Of a stretch of DNA of 64,000 bases, positions 50,910 through 60,912 are shown one piece after another. Positions within the stretch are counted from its first letter, which is position 1. Every line of letters begins with the position of its first letter. This stretch comes from Alphaproteobacteria bacterium (GTDB lineage Bacteria > Pseudomonadota > Alphaproteobacteria > Rhodospirillales > WMHbin7): assembly GCA_015231795.1 (NCBI GenBank), contig JADGAX010000009.1:1-64000 (forward strand), given 5' to 3'. The translations under genes and the position numbers were made by a program. The notes under the pieces were generated by a model. It was not told the DNA's origin and did no database searches. It saw only the letters and a list, made by a program, of their open reading frames with translations.

Positions 50910-51329
50910 ATGGCACAGCTCAAAGGCTCAAAGACGGAAGCCAATCTCAAGGCGGCCTTTGCGGGCGAATCGCAGGCCAATCGTCGATATCTCTATTTCG
51001 CGCAGAAAGCCGACATCGAAGGCTACAATGATGCGGCGGCGGTGTTCCGTTCGACGGCGGAGGGCGAGACCGGGCATGCGCACGGCCATCTCGAATTCAT
51101 GGAAGCGGTGGGCGATCCGGCCACCGGCCTGCCCATCGGGCCGACGTCGGACAATCTGAAGGCGGCGATTGCCGGTGAAACCCACGAATATACCGACATG
51201 TATCCGGGCATGGCCAAACAGGCCCGCGAGGAAGGGTTCGACGAAATCGCCGACTGGTTCGAAACGCTGGCCAAGGCGGAAAAATCGCATGCCGGACGTT
51301 TCCAGCGTTCGCTGACCGAACTGGGCTGA
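50910..51329 (+). CDS. Rubrerythrin (erythrin, without rubredoxin domain)
   Basis: 139 residues. Di-iron four-helix protein: [20 protein letters not shown] (ExxH-type helix), [23 protein letters not shown], and [14 protein letters not shown] supplying Glu and His ligands. The usual C-terminal rubredoxin is missing, so electrons must come from another protein, possibly the iron-sulfur protein encoded next. Peroxide reductase, cytoplasmic. RBS GAGGAGAG upstream of the ATG. First gene of a three-gene operon divergent from oxyR. Confidence 0.95.
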   Translation: MAQLKGSKTEANLKAAFAGESQANRRYLYFAQKADIEGYNDAAAVFRSTAEGETGHAHGHLEFMEAVGDPATGLPIGPTSDNLKAAIAGETHEYTDMYPGMAKQAREEGFDEIADWFETLAKAEKSHAGRFQRSLTELG

Positions 51330-51400
51330 GAGGACCTTGAAAGGCCGGGAAGCAAGTCTTCCCGGCCTCTCCTTCAACGCATACGGAAAGAGGAAGCCAC

Positions 51401-52753
51401 ATGTCCGAAGGCAGCTTGCAACGGCCGTTTCGAAAGCCGATTCCCTGGCGGGACGCCGATTTCACCGATCCCGTGAAACTGGACCTTGAATTGCGCCGCC
51501 AGTTCGACATCTGCCACGGTTGCAGGCGTTGCTTCAATCTGTGCGAGAGCTTCCCCAAGCTGTTCGACCTGATAGATGCCGCGAAAACCGGCGAGCTGGA
51601 CAGTGTGGACAGCCAAGATTTCAAGCCAGTCGTCGATGCCTGCACCCTGTGCGACATGTGCTTCATGACCAAATGCCCCTATGTGCCGCCGCACGAATTC
51701 GACATCGACATACCGCATTTGATGTTGCGCTATCGGGTGGCTCAGGCCAAGGCGGGCGAGATCGGATTTGCGCATCGCCAGCTGACCGAGACCGACCGCA
51801 ACGGCAAGCTGAACAGCGGCGCCTTGTCGGGCGTGGTGAACTGGGCCTCGTCATGCAAGAACCATGTGACGCGTCCTGCGATGCAAGCAGCGCTTGGCGT
51901 CGACAAAAAGGCGGATCTGCCGAAATTCACCAACAGAACGCTGGTCAGGCAAGCCGCCGAGGAGCCGCTTCAGGTCAATCGCGACGCCCCGGCCTTTGGC
52001 CGCAAGGCGGTGATCTACGCCACCTGTTTCGCCAATTACAATCAGCCCGAGATCGGTCTGGCGGCCAGGCAGGTGCTGGCCGTCAACGGCGTCGAGACCA
52101 AGGTCGTCTACCCTGAATGCTGCGGCATGCCGCAACTGGAAACCGGACAGATCGAGCGCGTGGCTGAAAAGGCCAAGCGCGTCGCCGCAGAGATGGGCCA
52201 ATATATCGACCAGGGCTGGGATATCGTGGCGTTGGTGCCGTCATGCGCGCTGATGCTGAAATTCGAATGGCCCCTCATCGTGCCTGGCGACCCTGCGGTC
52301 GAGAAACTGGCGGCCTCCACCTTCGACATTCCGCAATATGTGATGGCGATTGCCCGCAAGGAAGGCATGGCGCCCGGGCTGAAGCCGGTTGTTGGCGGCG
52401 TTACGGTGCATATCGCCTGTCACGCCAGGGCGCAGAATATGGGCCGCAAGGCCGAAGAGATGTTGAAGCTGATCCCCGAAACCGACGTGTCGGTCATCGA
52501 GCGTTGCTCGGGCCATGGCGGTGCCTGGGGCATCATGAAAGGCAATTTCGACGTGGCGCTCAAGGTCGGCAAGCCGGTGGCCAAGCAGGCCAAGGAAAAG
52601 GGCAACGGCATCGTCGTTTCGGAATGTCCCCTGGCCAGATCGCACATTCTTCAGGGGATCGAGCAAGAAGGCGGCGAAACGGGGGCGATCTTGAACTTCA
52701 CGCATCCGATTCAAATTCTGGCGCATGCTTATGGAATGCAGGGAGGAAAGTAA
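51401..52753 (+). CDS. Heterodisulfide-reductase-related iron-sulfur protein (CCG domains)
   Basis: 450 residues. The N-terminal ferredoxin-like module has two 4Fe-4S motifs: CHGCRRCFNLC and CTLCDMCFMTKCP. Two CCG-type domains follow: YPECCGMPQLETG, and HIACHARAQNMGRKAEEM with ERCSGHGG. This is the GlpC/HdrB-like group that regularly accompanies rubrerythrin and DUF3501 genes. A role as electron donor to the rubredoxin-less rubrerythrin is plausible by context, not proven. Confidence 0.92.
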   Translation: MSEGSLQRPFRKPIPWRDADFTDPVKLDLELRRQFDICHGCRRCFNLCESFPKLFDLIDAAKTGELDSVDSQDFKPVVDACTLCDMCFMTKCPYVPPHEFDIDIPHLMLRYRVAQAKAGEIGFAHRQLTETDRNGKLNSGALSGVVNWASSCKNHVTRPAMQAALGVDKKADLPKFTNRTLVRQAAEEPLQVNRDAPAFGRKAVIYATCFANYNQPEIGLAARQVLAVNGVETKVVYPECCGMPQLETGQIERVAEKAKRVAAEMGQYIDQGWDIVALVPSCALMLKFEWPLIVPGDPAVEKLAASTFDIPQYVMAIARKEGMAPGLKPVVGGVTVHIACHARAQNMGRKAEEMLKLIPETDVSVIERCSGHGGAWGIMKGNFDVALKVGKPVAKQAKEKGNGIVVSECPLARSHILQGIEQEGGETGAILNFTHPIQILAHAYGMQGGK

Positions 52754-52754
52754 G

Positions 52755-53342
52755 ATGGCGAAAAAGCAGATCACAGCCGCCGACATCTTGCCGCTCGAGG
52801 CCTATGGAAGCCAGCGCAAGCAGCACAGAGCGAGCATGGTCGACATGAAGAAGAGCCGCCGCCTAGCCGTAGGTCCGCACGCTACCTTCCATTTCGAGAA
52901 TTTCGACACCATGCTCTATCAGGTCCATGAAATGCTGTGGACCGAGAAGGGCGGGGCGGAACAGTTGAAGGACGAGCTTGCAGCCTATAATCCTCTGGTG
53001 CCCAATGGCGCCGAACTGGTGGCGACCTTCATGCTGGAATACGAGGATCCGGACAGGCGGGCGCAGGCCCTGTTGGGGCTGGGCGGCATCGAAGAGACGA
53101 TCTCGCTGCAAATCGCCGAGCAGCGCATCGCGGCCAGTTGGGAACAAGAGGTGGAGCGCACGACGCCGGATGGCAAAACGTCGTCCATCCATTTTCTGCA
53201 TTTTTCCATGTCGCCGGAAGCCCGTCGCCTGTTCAAGACGCCGGGCGCCAAGGCGGTTCTGGCGGTCGAGCACCCGAACTACGCCCATATGGCGGTGATT
53301 CCCGAACATGTGCGGGCGGCGCTGGCGGGCGATCTTGAATGA
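52755..53342 (+). CDS. DUF3501 family protein
   Basis: 195 residues from the ATG at 52755, one base after the upstream stop. Family sequence: ADILPLEAYGSQRKQHRASM, VGPHATFHFENFDTMLYQVH, EMLWTEKGGAEQLKDELAAY, and HPNYAHMAVIPEHVRAAL. Function unknown, but the trio rubrerythrin, CCG protein, DUF3501 is conserved in many bacteria, so it is probably part of the peroxide-reduction complex. Confidence 0.92.
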   Translation: MAKKQITAADILPLEAYGSQRKQHRASMVDMKKSRRLAVGPHATFHFENFDTMLYQVHEMLWTEKGGAEQLKDELAAYNPLVPNGAELVATFMLEYEDPDRRAQALLGLGGIEETISLQIAEQRIAASWEQEVERTTPDGKTSSIHFLHFSMSPEARRLFKTPGAKAVLAVEHPNYAHMAVIPEHVRAALAGDLE

Positions 53343-53344
53343 AA

Positions 53345-53368
53345 AAGGGCCGGGAAAACCCGGCCCTT
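53345..53368. terminator. Convergent terminator between DUF3501 and rne
   Basis: AAGGGCCGGG-AAAA-CCCGGCCCTT, a perfect 10-bp stem. On the minus strand it runs into TTTTT, so it serves rne well; in the plus direction the T tract is short. Confidence 0.85.
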
Positions 53369-53390
53369 CCTCAATTCTTGAAGCCTTCAA

Positions 53391-55625
53391 TCAGCCCAAA
53401 AGTTGGTTCCACCAACCCTTGCGCTTGGGTTTGGCGTCGCCTTCAGGCTCGATCGTCACGGGCGGCAGAGCCTCCTCGATCACCGCTGGCGGCGGCGGGG
53501 TCTGGCGAACCACCGGCATGATCGGCTCGTCGCGCACAACCGGCAGGGCGGCTGGTTCGAACGCAGCGCCTTCGGTTGGCTGAGCATTCGGCTCGGCGGC
53601 CATCGCTTCGCCATTCTCGCCGCCTTCACGGCCGCGCCTGCGTCGACCGCCTCTGCGGCCGCGCCTGCGCTTCTTGCGGGCGCCATCGTCGTCGCCTGCC
53701 GGGTCAGACGAGGCTTCGGTCTCTTCGCCCTCGCCGCCCTCTTCCTCGCCGTCGGCCCCTTCCTGGGCCTGGGCGTCGGCAGCCGGGCGATTTTCGCCGG
53801 TGCGCTCGCCATGGCGCGGCTTGCGCCTGCGCCGCTTGCGTCCCCGCTTGTCCGATCCCTCGCCCTCAGAAGCCTGACGCTCGGGCGTCTCTTCGGCTTC
53901 CTCTTCGACGTCGGGCTCGTCCTCTTCCTCGATCTCGGGATCGTCCTCGATCACGATGGGAGCATGGGTTTCCGAGGAAACGGGACGGGCGACGCCCTCT
54001 TCTTCCTTGGGCTTTTCCTTGGTGCGCTCGATGCGGTATTGCGGCGAGATCAGGCTTTCATCGCCCGTTACCATCACCCTAAAACCGTGTCTGGCCTCGA
54101 TATCTGTCAGCGCCTGGCGCTTCTGGTTCAGGATGTACAGCGCCACCAAGACCGGCACAAATACCGTGATCTCGGCCGAACGGCGCTTGGCGCCCTCCTC
54201 CTCGATGGCGCGCAGCACATGCACGGCGGTCGATTCCGTCGAACGCACATGACCGGCGCCTCCACATTGCGGACAGGGCAGGAAGCTGGTCTCCATCAGG
54301 CTGGGACGCAGGCGCTGGCGCGACATTTCCAGCAGACCGAAGGGGCTGATGCGCCCGATCTGAATGCGCGCCCGATCGCCGCGCAGCGCATCTTTCAAAC
54401 GCCGTTCGACATTCTGGTTGTTGCGCCGCTCTTCCATGTCGATGAAGTCGATGACGATCAGGCCGGCCAGATCGCGCAGGCGCAATTGGCGGGCGATCTC
54501 GTCGGCGGCTTCCAGATTGGTCTTGTAGGCGGTCTCTTCGATATGGCGTTCGCGGGTGGCGCGGCCAGAATTGACGTCGATCGAGACCAGGGCTTCGGTG
54601 GGATTGATGACGATATAGCCGCCGCTGCGCAGCTGCGCGGTGGCGCTGTGCATGGCGTCCAACTGGTTTTCCACCTGGAAACGCTGGAACAAGGGCATCG
54701 CCGGGTCTTTGTAGGGCTGGACCTTCTTGGCATGGCTGGGCGTCAGCATGCGCATGAAATCCTTGGCCATGCGGTAGCCTTCGTCGCCATCGACCAGAAC
54801 TTCGTCGATGTCCCTGGCGTACAAGTCGCGGATCGAGCGCTTGATCAGGTTGGCTTCTTCATAGATCAGCGCGGGCGCCGTCGATTTCAGGGTCAGCTCC
54901 CGGATCGAATCCCAGGTGCGCAACAAATACTCGTAATCGCGCTTCAGCTCGGCCTTCGAACGCTCGGACCCAGCCGTGCGCACGATGACCGCCATGCCTT
55001 CCGGGATTTCCATGTCGGTCACGATCTTCTTCAATCGCTTCCTGTCGGCCATGTTGGTGATCTTGCGCGAAACGCCGCCGCCCCTAGGCGAGTTGGGCAT
55101 CAGCACGCAATAGCGGCCCGCCAGCGACAGATAGGTGGTCAGCGCCGCACCCTTGCCGCCGCGCTCTTCCTTGACCACCTGGATCAGCATGATCTGGCGG
55201 CGCTTGATCACTTCTTGAATCTTGTATTGGCGGGTCAGGCGCTGGCGGCGTCGGCGCTCGGCCTCTTCCACGCCGTCCTCGCCGCTCAAGGTATCGAGCG
55301 ATTCCTCGCTCTCGCCGTCATGGTTGGACTCGTGCGCCTCGGCCTGCTGAAGCGCTATCAGCTTCTCGCGGTCGGCGACCGGGATTTGGTAATAGTCGGG
55401 ATGGATTTCCCCGAAGGCCAGGAAGCCATGGCGGTTGCCGCCATATTCGACAAAGGCCGCCTGCAGCGACGGCTCTACGCGAACCACCTTGGCGAGATAG
55501 ATATTGCCCTTGATCTGCTTCTTGGTTGACGTCTCGACGTCGAACTCTTCAAGTCTGGTTCCATTCACCACCACCACCCGGGTCTCCTCGGGATGCGTGG
55601 CATCGATCAGCATGCGTTTTGCCAT
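53391..55625 (-). CDS. rne: Ribonuclease E
   Basis: 744 residues. S1 domain at the N-terminus (KGNIYLAKVVRVEPSLQAAF) with an acidic Arg-rich insertion near 95-130, the catalytic DNase I-like core (VSIDVNSGRATRERHIEETA and GLIVIDFIDMEERRN carry the two catalytic Asp), Zn-link CPQCGGAGHV, and a long disordered C-terminal scaffold (about 560-744) with Glu-rich and Arg-rich (KRRRKPRHGERTGEN) stretches. It processes rRNA and degrades mRNA, and the tail assembles the degradosome. The large open frame on the other strand is antisense shadow. Confidence 0.96.
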   Translation of the reverse strand: MAKRMLIDATHPEETRVVVVNGTRLEEFDVETSTKKQIKGNIYLAKVVRVEPSLQAAFVEYGGNRHGFLAFGEIHPDYYQIPVADREKLIALQQAEAHESNHDGESEESLDTLSGEDGVEEAERRRRQRLTRQYKIQEVIKRRQIMLIQVVKEERGGKGAALTTYLSLAGRYCVLMPNSPRGGGVSRKITNMADRKRLKKIVTDMEIPEGMAVIVRTAGSERSKAELKRDYEYLLRTWDSIRELTLKSTAPALIYEEANLIKRSIRDLYARDIDEVLVDGDEGYRMAKDFMRMLTPSHAKKVQPYKDPAMPLFQRFQVENQLDAMHSATAQLRSGGYIVINPTEALVSIDVNSGRATRERHIEETAYKTNLEAADEIARQLRLRDLAGLIVIDFIDMEERRNNQNVERRLKDALRGDRARIQIGRISPFGLLEMSRQRLRPSLMETSFLPCPQCGGAGHVRSTESTAVHVLRAIEEEGAKRRSAEITVFVPVLVALYILNQKRQALTDIEARHGFRVMVTGDESLISPQYRIERTKEKPKEEEGVARPVSSETHAPIVIEDDPEIEEEDEPDVEEEAEETPERQASEGEGSDKRGRKRRRRKPRHGERTGENRPAADAQAQEGADGEEEGGEGEETEASSDPAGDDDGARKKRRRGRRGGRRRRGREGGENGEAMAAEPNAQPTEGAAFEPAALPVVRDEPIMPVVRQTPPPPAVIEEALPPVTIEPEGDAKPKRKGWWNQLLG

Positions 55626-56044
55626 TAAAAGGGAATCTCCAATAGTCCGGCAGGCAGGCGTTGACGCCCGCGCGCACGGCGGTTGTTCTGGTTTGGCCCC
55701 GGCGCGCGCCCAAAGCTCCGCCGATCCGCGTCATGTCGCTGGATGGCAAGTTTGTTGGGAAGGGCGGCAATTGAGGCCTCGAAAAATCAATGATGTCACA
55801 CGCTCTACCCTTAAGTTTTGCGCAAGACCGGAATTCACGTTGCAGATCCGGGCCTGGGCCGGGGCGGCACGCCTGCGGCTTTGGACGTATCCAAAGCGGG
55901 GGCAGCCCCACTTTCGGGCAGTAACGGGAGGTAACATATCGTTCTTGCCCGCAAACGGCAACTTTCTTTTATTTGAGCGGGGATCGGGGTTGTGGGAAGG
56001 GGTTGGGCGGGGGTATATCTGCGCCCAAGGTAGGTTTGGCAGGC
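55626..56044. other. Long divergent intergenic region between rne and amiC
   Basis: About 420 bases. No gene recognised. Part of it should be the long 5' leader through which RNase E autoregulates in other proteobacteria, but I could not identify a defined structure by eye. Confidence 0.5.
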
Positions 56045-57301
56045 ATGAGTCGTAAGCGTTTCCGTTTTCAGTCCTTTCTGACGGGCTTTCTGGCCGGGTT
56101 GGTTCTGACGCTAAAGGTCGGCGCCGCCCTGGCGGGTCCGGCGGCCTTGGGATTCCGGGCGGGCGAACATGGGGATACGACCAGGATCGTTCTCGATCTG
56201 AGCGAGGAGGCGCCCTATCAGGTCCGCCAACTGACGGGTCCCGACCGCATCGCCATCGACTTCCCTGGACTGGAATGGCGGATGAAGTCGGCCCTGCCCA
56301 GCAGGGGCGTTGGATTGGCCAAGATGGTGCGAGCCGAGGGCGTGAGCACCTTGGTCATCGAGCTGGCGCGCCCTGCCAAGCCTGCAAAAGTATTCTATCT
56401 GGCCCCCGGGGGCGGCAATTCCTGGCGTTTCGTGATGGACTTGGTCCCCGCCAAGCCGGGCGAGCGCGAGAAAACCGCCCTGGCCAAGCCGGCGGCCCAG
56501 CCGCCCGCCGCCGCCAAGCCGCCTGCGCCTGCGCGTCCGGGCAAGCAACCCGCCACCGCCAAAGCGCCCCCTCCGGCGGCCGAGCCTGCGCCCGCTCCGG
56601 TCAAGCCCAAGCCGGTGATCGTGATCGATCCCGGTCATGGCGGCGTCGATCCCGGCGCGGTCGGCGCATCCGGCGTCTATGAAAAGAACATCGTGCTGGC
56701 GATGGCGCGCGAATTGAAAGAGCAGCTTGACGCCACGGGCCGCTTCAAGGTGGTGCTGACCCGCGACCGCGACGTTTTCTTGAAGCTGCGCGACCGCGTG
56801 GCCAAGGCCAGGGCGGCGGGTGGGGACCTGTTTCTTTCGCTGCATGCCGACTCGCATCCCAATCTTCAACTGTCTGGCCTGTCGGTCTACACGCTTTCCG
56901 AAAAGGCGTCTGACGCCGAGGCCGAGCAATTGGCCGAAAGCGAAAACAAGGCCGACTTGATCGCTGGCATCGATCTGTCGAACGAAGCGCCGGAAGTCGC
57001 CAACATCCTGATCGATCTGGCCCAGCGCGAAACCATGAACCTGTCGGCCAATTTCGCGGGCAAGGCGGTGGGCGGGCTGGGGCGCGAGGTCAAGCTGCTG
57101 TCGAACACGCATCGCTTCGCGGGTTTCGCGGTCTTGAAGGCGCCCGACGTGCCTTCGGTGCTGGTCGAACTTGGCTATCTGTCCAATCCGAAGGAAGAAC
57201 AGCTTTTGAAGACCGAAGCCTATCGCGGCAAGCTGGCCAAGGCCTTGGCGCATGCCGCCACGGAATATTTTGACAATCTGCGCAAGGCGGCCAGCCCGTG
57301 A
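56045..57301 (+). CDS. amiC: N-acetylmuramoyl-L-alanine amidase (AmiC-type)
   Basis: 418 residues from the ATG at 56045. Signal peptide (FLTGFLAGLVLTLKVGAALA), an AMIN domain at about 30-135 (ALGFRAGEHGDTTRIVLDLS), a long Ala/Pro-rich linker (about 140-190), then the Amidase_3 domain at 190-410. Zinc and catalytic residues are in IDPGHGGVDPGA, GVYEKNIVL (Glu), SLHADS (His) and VELGYLSNPKEE (Glu). It cleaves peptidoglycan in septum separation. Overlaps PBP1A by 4 bases (GTGA). Confidence 0.95.
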   Translation: MSRKRFRFQSFLTGFLAGLVLTLKVGAALAGPAALGFRAGEHGDTTRIVLDLSEEAPYQVRQLTGPDRIAIDFPGLEWRMKSALPSRGVGLAKMVRAEGVSTLVIELARPAKPAKVFYLAPGGGNSWRFVMDLVPAKPGEREKTALAKPAAQPPAAAKPPAPARPGKQPATAKAPPPAAEPAPAPVKPKPVIVIDPGHGGVDPGAVGASGVYEKNIVLAMARELKEQLDATGRFKVVLTRDRDVFLKLRDRVAKARAAGGDLFLSLHADSHPNLQLSGLSVYTLSEKASDAEAEQLAESENKADLIAGIDLSNEAPEVANILIDLAQRETMNLSANFAGKAVGGLGREVKLLSNTHRFAGFAVLKAPDVPSVLVELGYLSNPKEEQLLKTEAYRGKLAKALAHAATEYFDNLRKAASP

Positions 57302-59748
57302 CCAGATTGTTGCGCTTTTTCGGCATTCTTCTTTTGTTGGCGCTGCTGGGCGGACTGGCGGCGGCGGCGGGCGGCTTGGCCCTGTTCTACCATTATGGCC
57401 GGGGACTGCCCGACTTCTCGCAGTTGGCCAATTACCAACCTCCGATCTCGACGCGCATCCATGCGGGTGATGGGCGGCTGCTGACCGAATTCGCCATCGA
57501 GAAGCGGGCCTTCGTGCCCATCAACGCCATTCCCAAGCGGGTGATCGACGCTTTTCTGTCCGCCGAGGATAAATCCTTTTACACCCACACGGGCGTCGAT
57601 CCCTTGGGCATCCTGCGCGCCGTGGTGACGAATCTGAAAAATATGGGCGGCTCGCGCAGGCCCGTGGGCGCGTCCACCATCACCCAGCAGGTGGCCAAGA
57701 ATTTTCTTCTGACCAACGAAGTGTCCATCGAGCGCAAGGTCAAGGAGATGATCCTGGCCTTCCGTCTCGAGCGGGCCTTTACGAAGGACCATATCCTCGA
57801 GCTTTACCTGAACGAAATCTATCTGGGCATTGGCGCTTACGGCGTCGCTGCGGCTACGACGCACTATTTTGACAAGTCGCTCGATGAATTGTCGATTGCC
57901 GAAGCGGCTTTCCTGGCCGCCCTGCCCAAGGCCCCCAACAACTATCATCCGCAGCGTTTTCCCGAAGCGGCCAAGTCGCGGCGCGATTGGGTTCTGGAAC
58001 GCATGGCCGAGGATGGGGTGATCAGCCAGGCGGAAGCCGACGCCGCCAAGGCCGAGCCTTTGTTCATGCGCCCCAGGCCTGACAGCATCTATGTGCGCGG
58101 TGCCGATTGGTTCGCCGAAGAGGTGCGCCGTCGTCTGGCCAAAAGTTACGGCGAGGAAACGCTTTACAAGGGCGGCCTTTCGGTGCGCACCAGCCTGGAC
58201 CCGCGCTTGCAGGAACTTGCCGACCGCGTGCTGCGCCAGGGATTGCTGGCCTATGATCGCCGCCATGGATGGCGCGGCCCCATCGGCCGGGTCGAACTGA
58301 GCGCGGATTGGACGACCCAACTGGCGCAGGTTCAGCCGCCGGGCGGCATCGATCCTTGGGAAACGGCGCTGGTCCTGGCGGTGGGTGAGAATTTCGCCGA
58401 TATCGGTCTGATCGACGGCAGCCGGGGCCGCATTCCCTGGACTGAACTGTCCTGGGCGCGCCCCACGCTGGAAGAACAAGAAGTGGGGCCTTCGCCCAAG
58501 CGGGCTTCTGATGTCGTAAAGCCCGGCGATGTGGTGGCGGTTCAGCCGGTGAAGGCGAATTCCGAGGGCGTGGCCTATCCCGCCCACAGCTACGCGCTTC
58601 GCCAGCCGCCCAAGATCGAAGGCGCTTTGGTGGCGATGGATCCGCATACGGGACGCGTATTGGCCCTGTCCGGCGGATTCTCCTATGCGCGCAGCCAGTT
58701 CAACCGGGCGACCCAGGCCATGCGTCAGCCCGGCTCGGCCTTCAAGCCCTTCATCTATCTTGCCGCCCTCGATGCGGGCTACACGCCCTCGTCGCTGATC
58801 TTGGACGCGCCTTTCGTGATGGAACAGGGACCGGGCCTGCCGAAATGGAAGCCGCAGAATTACAGCGGCGAATTCTACGGCCCATCGACCATGCGCCTTG
58901 GCATCGAGAAATCGCGCAATCTGATGACCGTGCGCCTGGCCCAGGCCATCGGCATGGACAAGGTGGCCGATTACGCTCAGCGATTCAACATTACGCCGAA
59001 TCTGCAGCCGGTGCTGTCGATGGCGCTGGGGGCGGGCGAGACGACGGTTCTCAACCTGACCAGCGCCTATTCGATGATCGTCAATGGCGGGCGCAAGGTA
59101 ACGCCTTCGCTGATCGACCGCGTGCAGGACCGCAACGGCAAGACCGTGTACCGTCACGACATGCGCCCTTGCCCGACCTGCACGGCCGCCTTCTGGACCA
59201 ACCAGTCGCCCCCGGTGGTGCCGGATACGCGCGAATACGTCACCGATCCCTTAAGCGCCTATCAGATGACCTCGATGCTGCAAGGCGTGGTCGAGCGCGG
59301 CACCGGCGCCATCATCGCCAGCGTCGGCAAGCCGCTGGCGGGCAAGACCGGCACCTCCAACGACTTTCGCGACGCCTGGTTCGTGGGCTTCTCGCCCGAT
59401 TTCGTGGTCGGCGTCTTCACCGGCTTCGACGATCCCCTGACGCTGGGCAAGAAGGAAACCGGTTCGGCGGTGGCGGCCCCCATCTTTCGCGATTTCATGA
59501 AGGAAGCGCTGGCCGACAAGCCCGCAACGCCCTTTCGCATTCCGCCGGGCATTCGCCTAGTGCGGGTCGATCAGCAGATGGGCCGCCCGGCCGGACCCAA
59601 CGACAAGAACGCCATCCTTGAAGCCTACAAGCCCGATCAAATGCCGGGCGACGGCGGCGTGCTTGAAGGCTTTGGCGGCATGCAAGACGACAATGGCGTG
59701 ACTCCCCAGGGCGGGCCTTCCGCGCCGTCGGCGGGCGGGTTGTATTAA
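57298..59748 (+). CDS. mrcA: Penicillin-binding protein 1A, bifunctional
   Basis: 816 residues from a GTG that overlaps the amidase stop. One membrane anchor (FFGILLLLALLGGLAAAAGG). GT51 transglycosylase motifs: EDKSFYTHTGVDPLGILRA and GASTITQQVAKNFLL. An OB-like insert follows, then the transpeptidase with the active serine in GSAFKPF, KSRNLM (SxN) and KTGTS. It polymerises and cross-links peptidoglycan. Together with the amidase it forms a cell-wall operon. Confidence 0.96.
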   Translation: MTRLLRFFGILLLLALLGGLAAAAGGLALFYHYGRGLPDFSQLANYQPPISTRIHAGDGRLLTEFAIEKRAFVPINAIPKRVIDAFLSAEDKSFYTHTGVDPLGILRAVVTNLKNMGGSRRPVGASTITQQVAKNFLLTNEVSIERKVKEMILAFRLERAFTKDHILELYLNEIYLGIGAYGVAAATTHYFDKSLDELSIAEAAFLAALPKAPNNYHPQRFPEAAKSRRDWVLERMAEDGVISQAEADAAKAEPLFMRPRPDSIYVRGADWFAEEVRRRLAKSYGEETLYKGGLSVRTSLDPRLQELADRVLRQGLLAYDRRHGWRGPIGRVELSADWTTQLAQVQPPGGIDPWETALVLAVGENFADIGLIDGSRGRIPWTELSWARPTLEEQEVGPSPKRASDVVKPGDVVAVQPVKANSEGVAYPAHSYALRQPPKIEGALVAMDPHTGRVLALSGGFSYARSQFNRATQAMRQPGSAFKPFIYLAALDAGYTPSSLILDAPFVMEQGPGLPKWKPQNYSGEFYGPSTMRLGIEKSRNLMTVRLAQAIGMDKVADYAQRFNITPNLQPVLSMALGAGETTVLNLTSAYSMIVNGGRKVTPSLIDRVQDRNGKTVYRHDMRPCPTCTAAFWTNQSPPVVPDTREYVTDPLSAYQMTSMLQGVVERGTGAIIASVGKPLAGKTGTSNDFRDAWFVGFSPDFVVGVFTGFDDPLTLGKKETGSAVAAPIFRDFMKEALADKPATPFRIPPGIRLVRVDQQMGRPAGPNDKNAILEAYKPDQMPGDGGVLEGFGGMQDDNGVTPQGGPSAPSAGGLY

Positions 59749-59798
59749 GACATGGTTTGCGTTAAAGAGCTTGGCCGGAACGTGAAGGAAGACAGGAA

Positions 59799-60912
59799 AT
59801 GAAAGCCGAAACCGAGGCCTTGGCCCAAAAGATCCAGCAGTCGATGGCGCTGCTGAGGAGGCATCTTTGACTGGGATCAGGCCGTTCGCCGTCTGGAAGA
59901 GCTGAACGCTTCCGCCGAAAATCCCGAACTTTGGAACAATCCCGCCAAGGCGCAGAAAATCCTGCGCGAGCGCACGCGCCTTGAAACCTCGATCAACGCC
60001 TGCCTGTCCATCGAACGCGATCTGGCCGATCAGTTGGGCATGATCGAACTGGCCGAAGCCGAGAACGATTCGGCCATGGTGGCCGATGCCGAGGCGCAAT
60101 TGGCCGCTTTGGCCGAGATGGCCCGCCAGAAGGAGCTGGAAGCCCTGCTGTCCGGCGAGGCCGACGGCAACGACTGCTATCTGGAAGTCCATGCCGGAGC
60201 GGGCGGCACCGAGGCTCAGGACTGGGCGGAAATCCTGGCCCGCATGTATACGCGCTGGGCCGAGAAGCACGGCTACAAAGCGGAATGGATCGAGGAAAGC
60301 CAGGGCGAGGAAGCGGGCTTGAAATCGGCGACCATTCAGATATCGGGTCCCAATGCCTATGGCTGGCTGAAGACGGAATCGGGCGTTCACCGTTTGGTGC
60401 GCATCAGCCCCTTCGATTCCAATGCAAGGCGGCACACCAGCTTTTCCTCGATCTGGGTCTATCCCGTCATCGACGACACGATCGAGGTCGATATTCAGGA
60501 AAAGGATTGCCGCATCGACACCTACCGCGCCTCGGGCGCGGGCGGCCAGCACGTCAACAAAACCGATTCCGCGATCCGCATCACCCATATGCCGACCGGC
60601 ATCGTGGTCAGTTGTCAGGTCGATCGCTCGCAGCACCGCAACCGGGCCATGGCCTGGGACATGCTGCGCGCCCGCATCTACGAGCAGGAACTGCAAAAGC
60701 GCGAAGCGGCGGCGCAAGCCGAGGCCGACGCCAAAAGCGACATCGGCTGGGGGCACCAAATCCGCTCCTATGTGTTGCAGCCCTACCAGATGGTCAAGGA
60801 CCTGCGCACCAACGTCGAGACCAGCGACACGGCGGGCGTGCTGGATGGCGATCTGGATCGCTTCATGGCGGCCTCGCTGGCCAGCCGCCTGGGCAGTGGC
60901 AACGACGCATGA
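59799..60912 (+). CDS. prfB: Peptide chain release factor 2, with programmed +1 frameshift
   Basis: Translation begins at the ATG at 59799, runs 23 codons to an in-frame TGA at 59868, shifts +1 and continues from GAC at 59869 to the stop at 60910-60912, giving 370 residues, close to the usual 365. A frame start at 60034 alone would lose the N-terminal domain. The protein has the SPF tripeptide in [10 protein letters not shown] that reads stop codons and GGQ in [14 protein letters not shown] for peptidyl-tRNA hydrolysis. It overlaps the hydrolase start (ATGA). Confidence 0.97.
59856..59871 (+). promoter_or_regulatory. prfB +1 frameshift signal
   Basis: AGGAGG (internal Shine-Dalgarno), then CAT, then the slippery CTT-TGA-C. 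This is the conserved autoregulatory frameshift site: low RF2 lets the ribosome pause at TGA and shift. Confidence 0.97.

Noticed and set aside
53403-55529. 708-codon open frame opposite rne
   Set aside because: Antisense shadow of the GC-rich rne gene; no domain, and rne is certain.
56111-57253. 380-codon open frame opposite the amidase
   Set aside because: Shadow of the Ala/Pro-rich amidase gene.
57220-59157. 645-codon open frame opposite PBP1A
   Set aside because: Antisense shadow; PBP1A motifs on the plus strand are complete.
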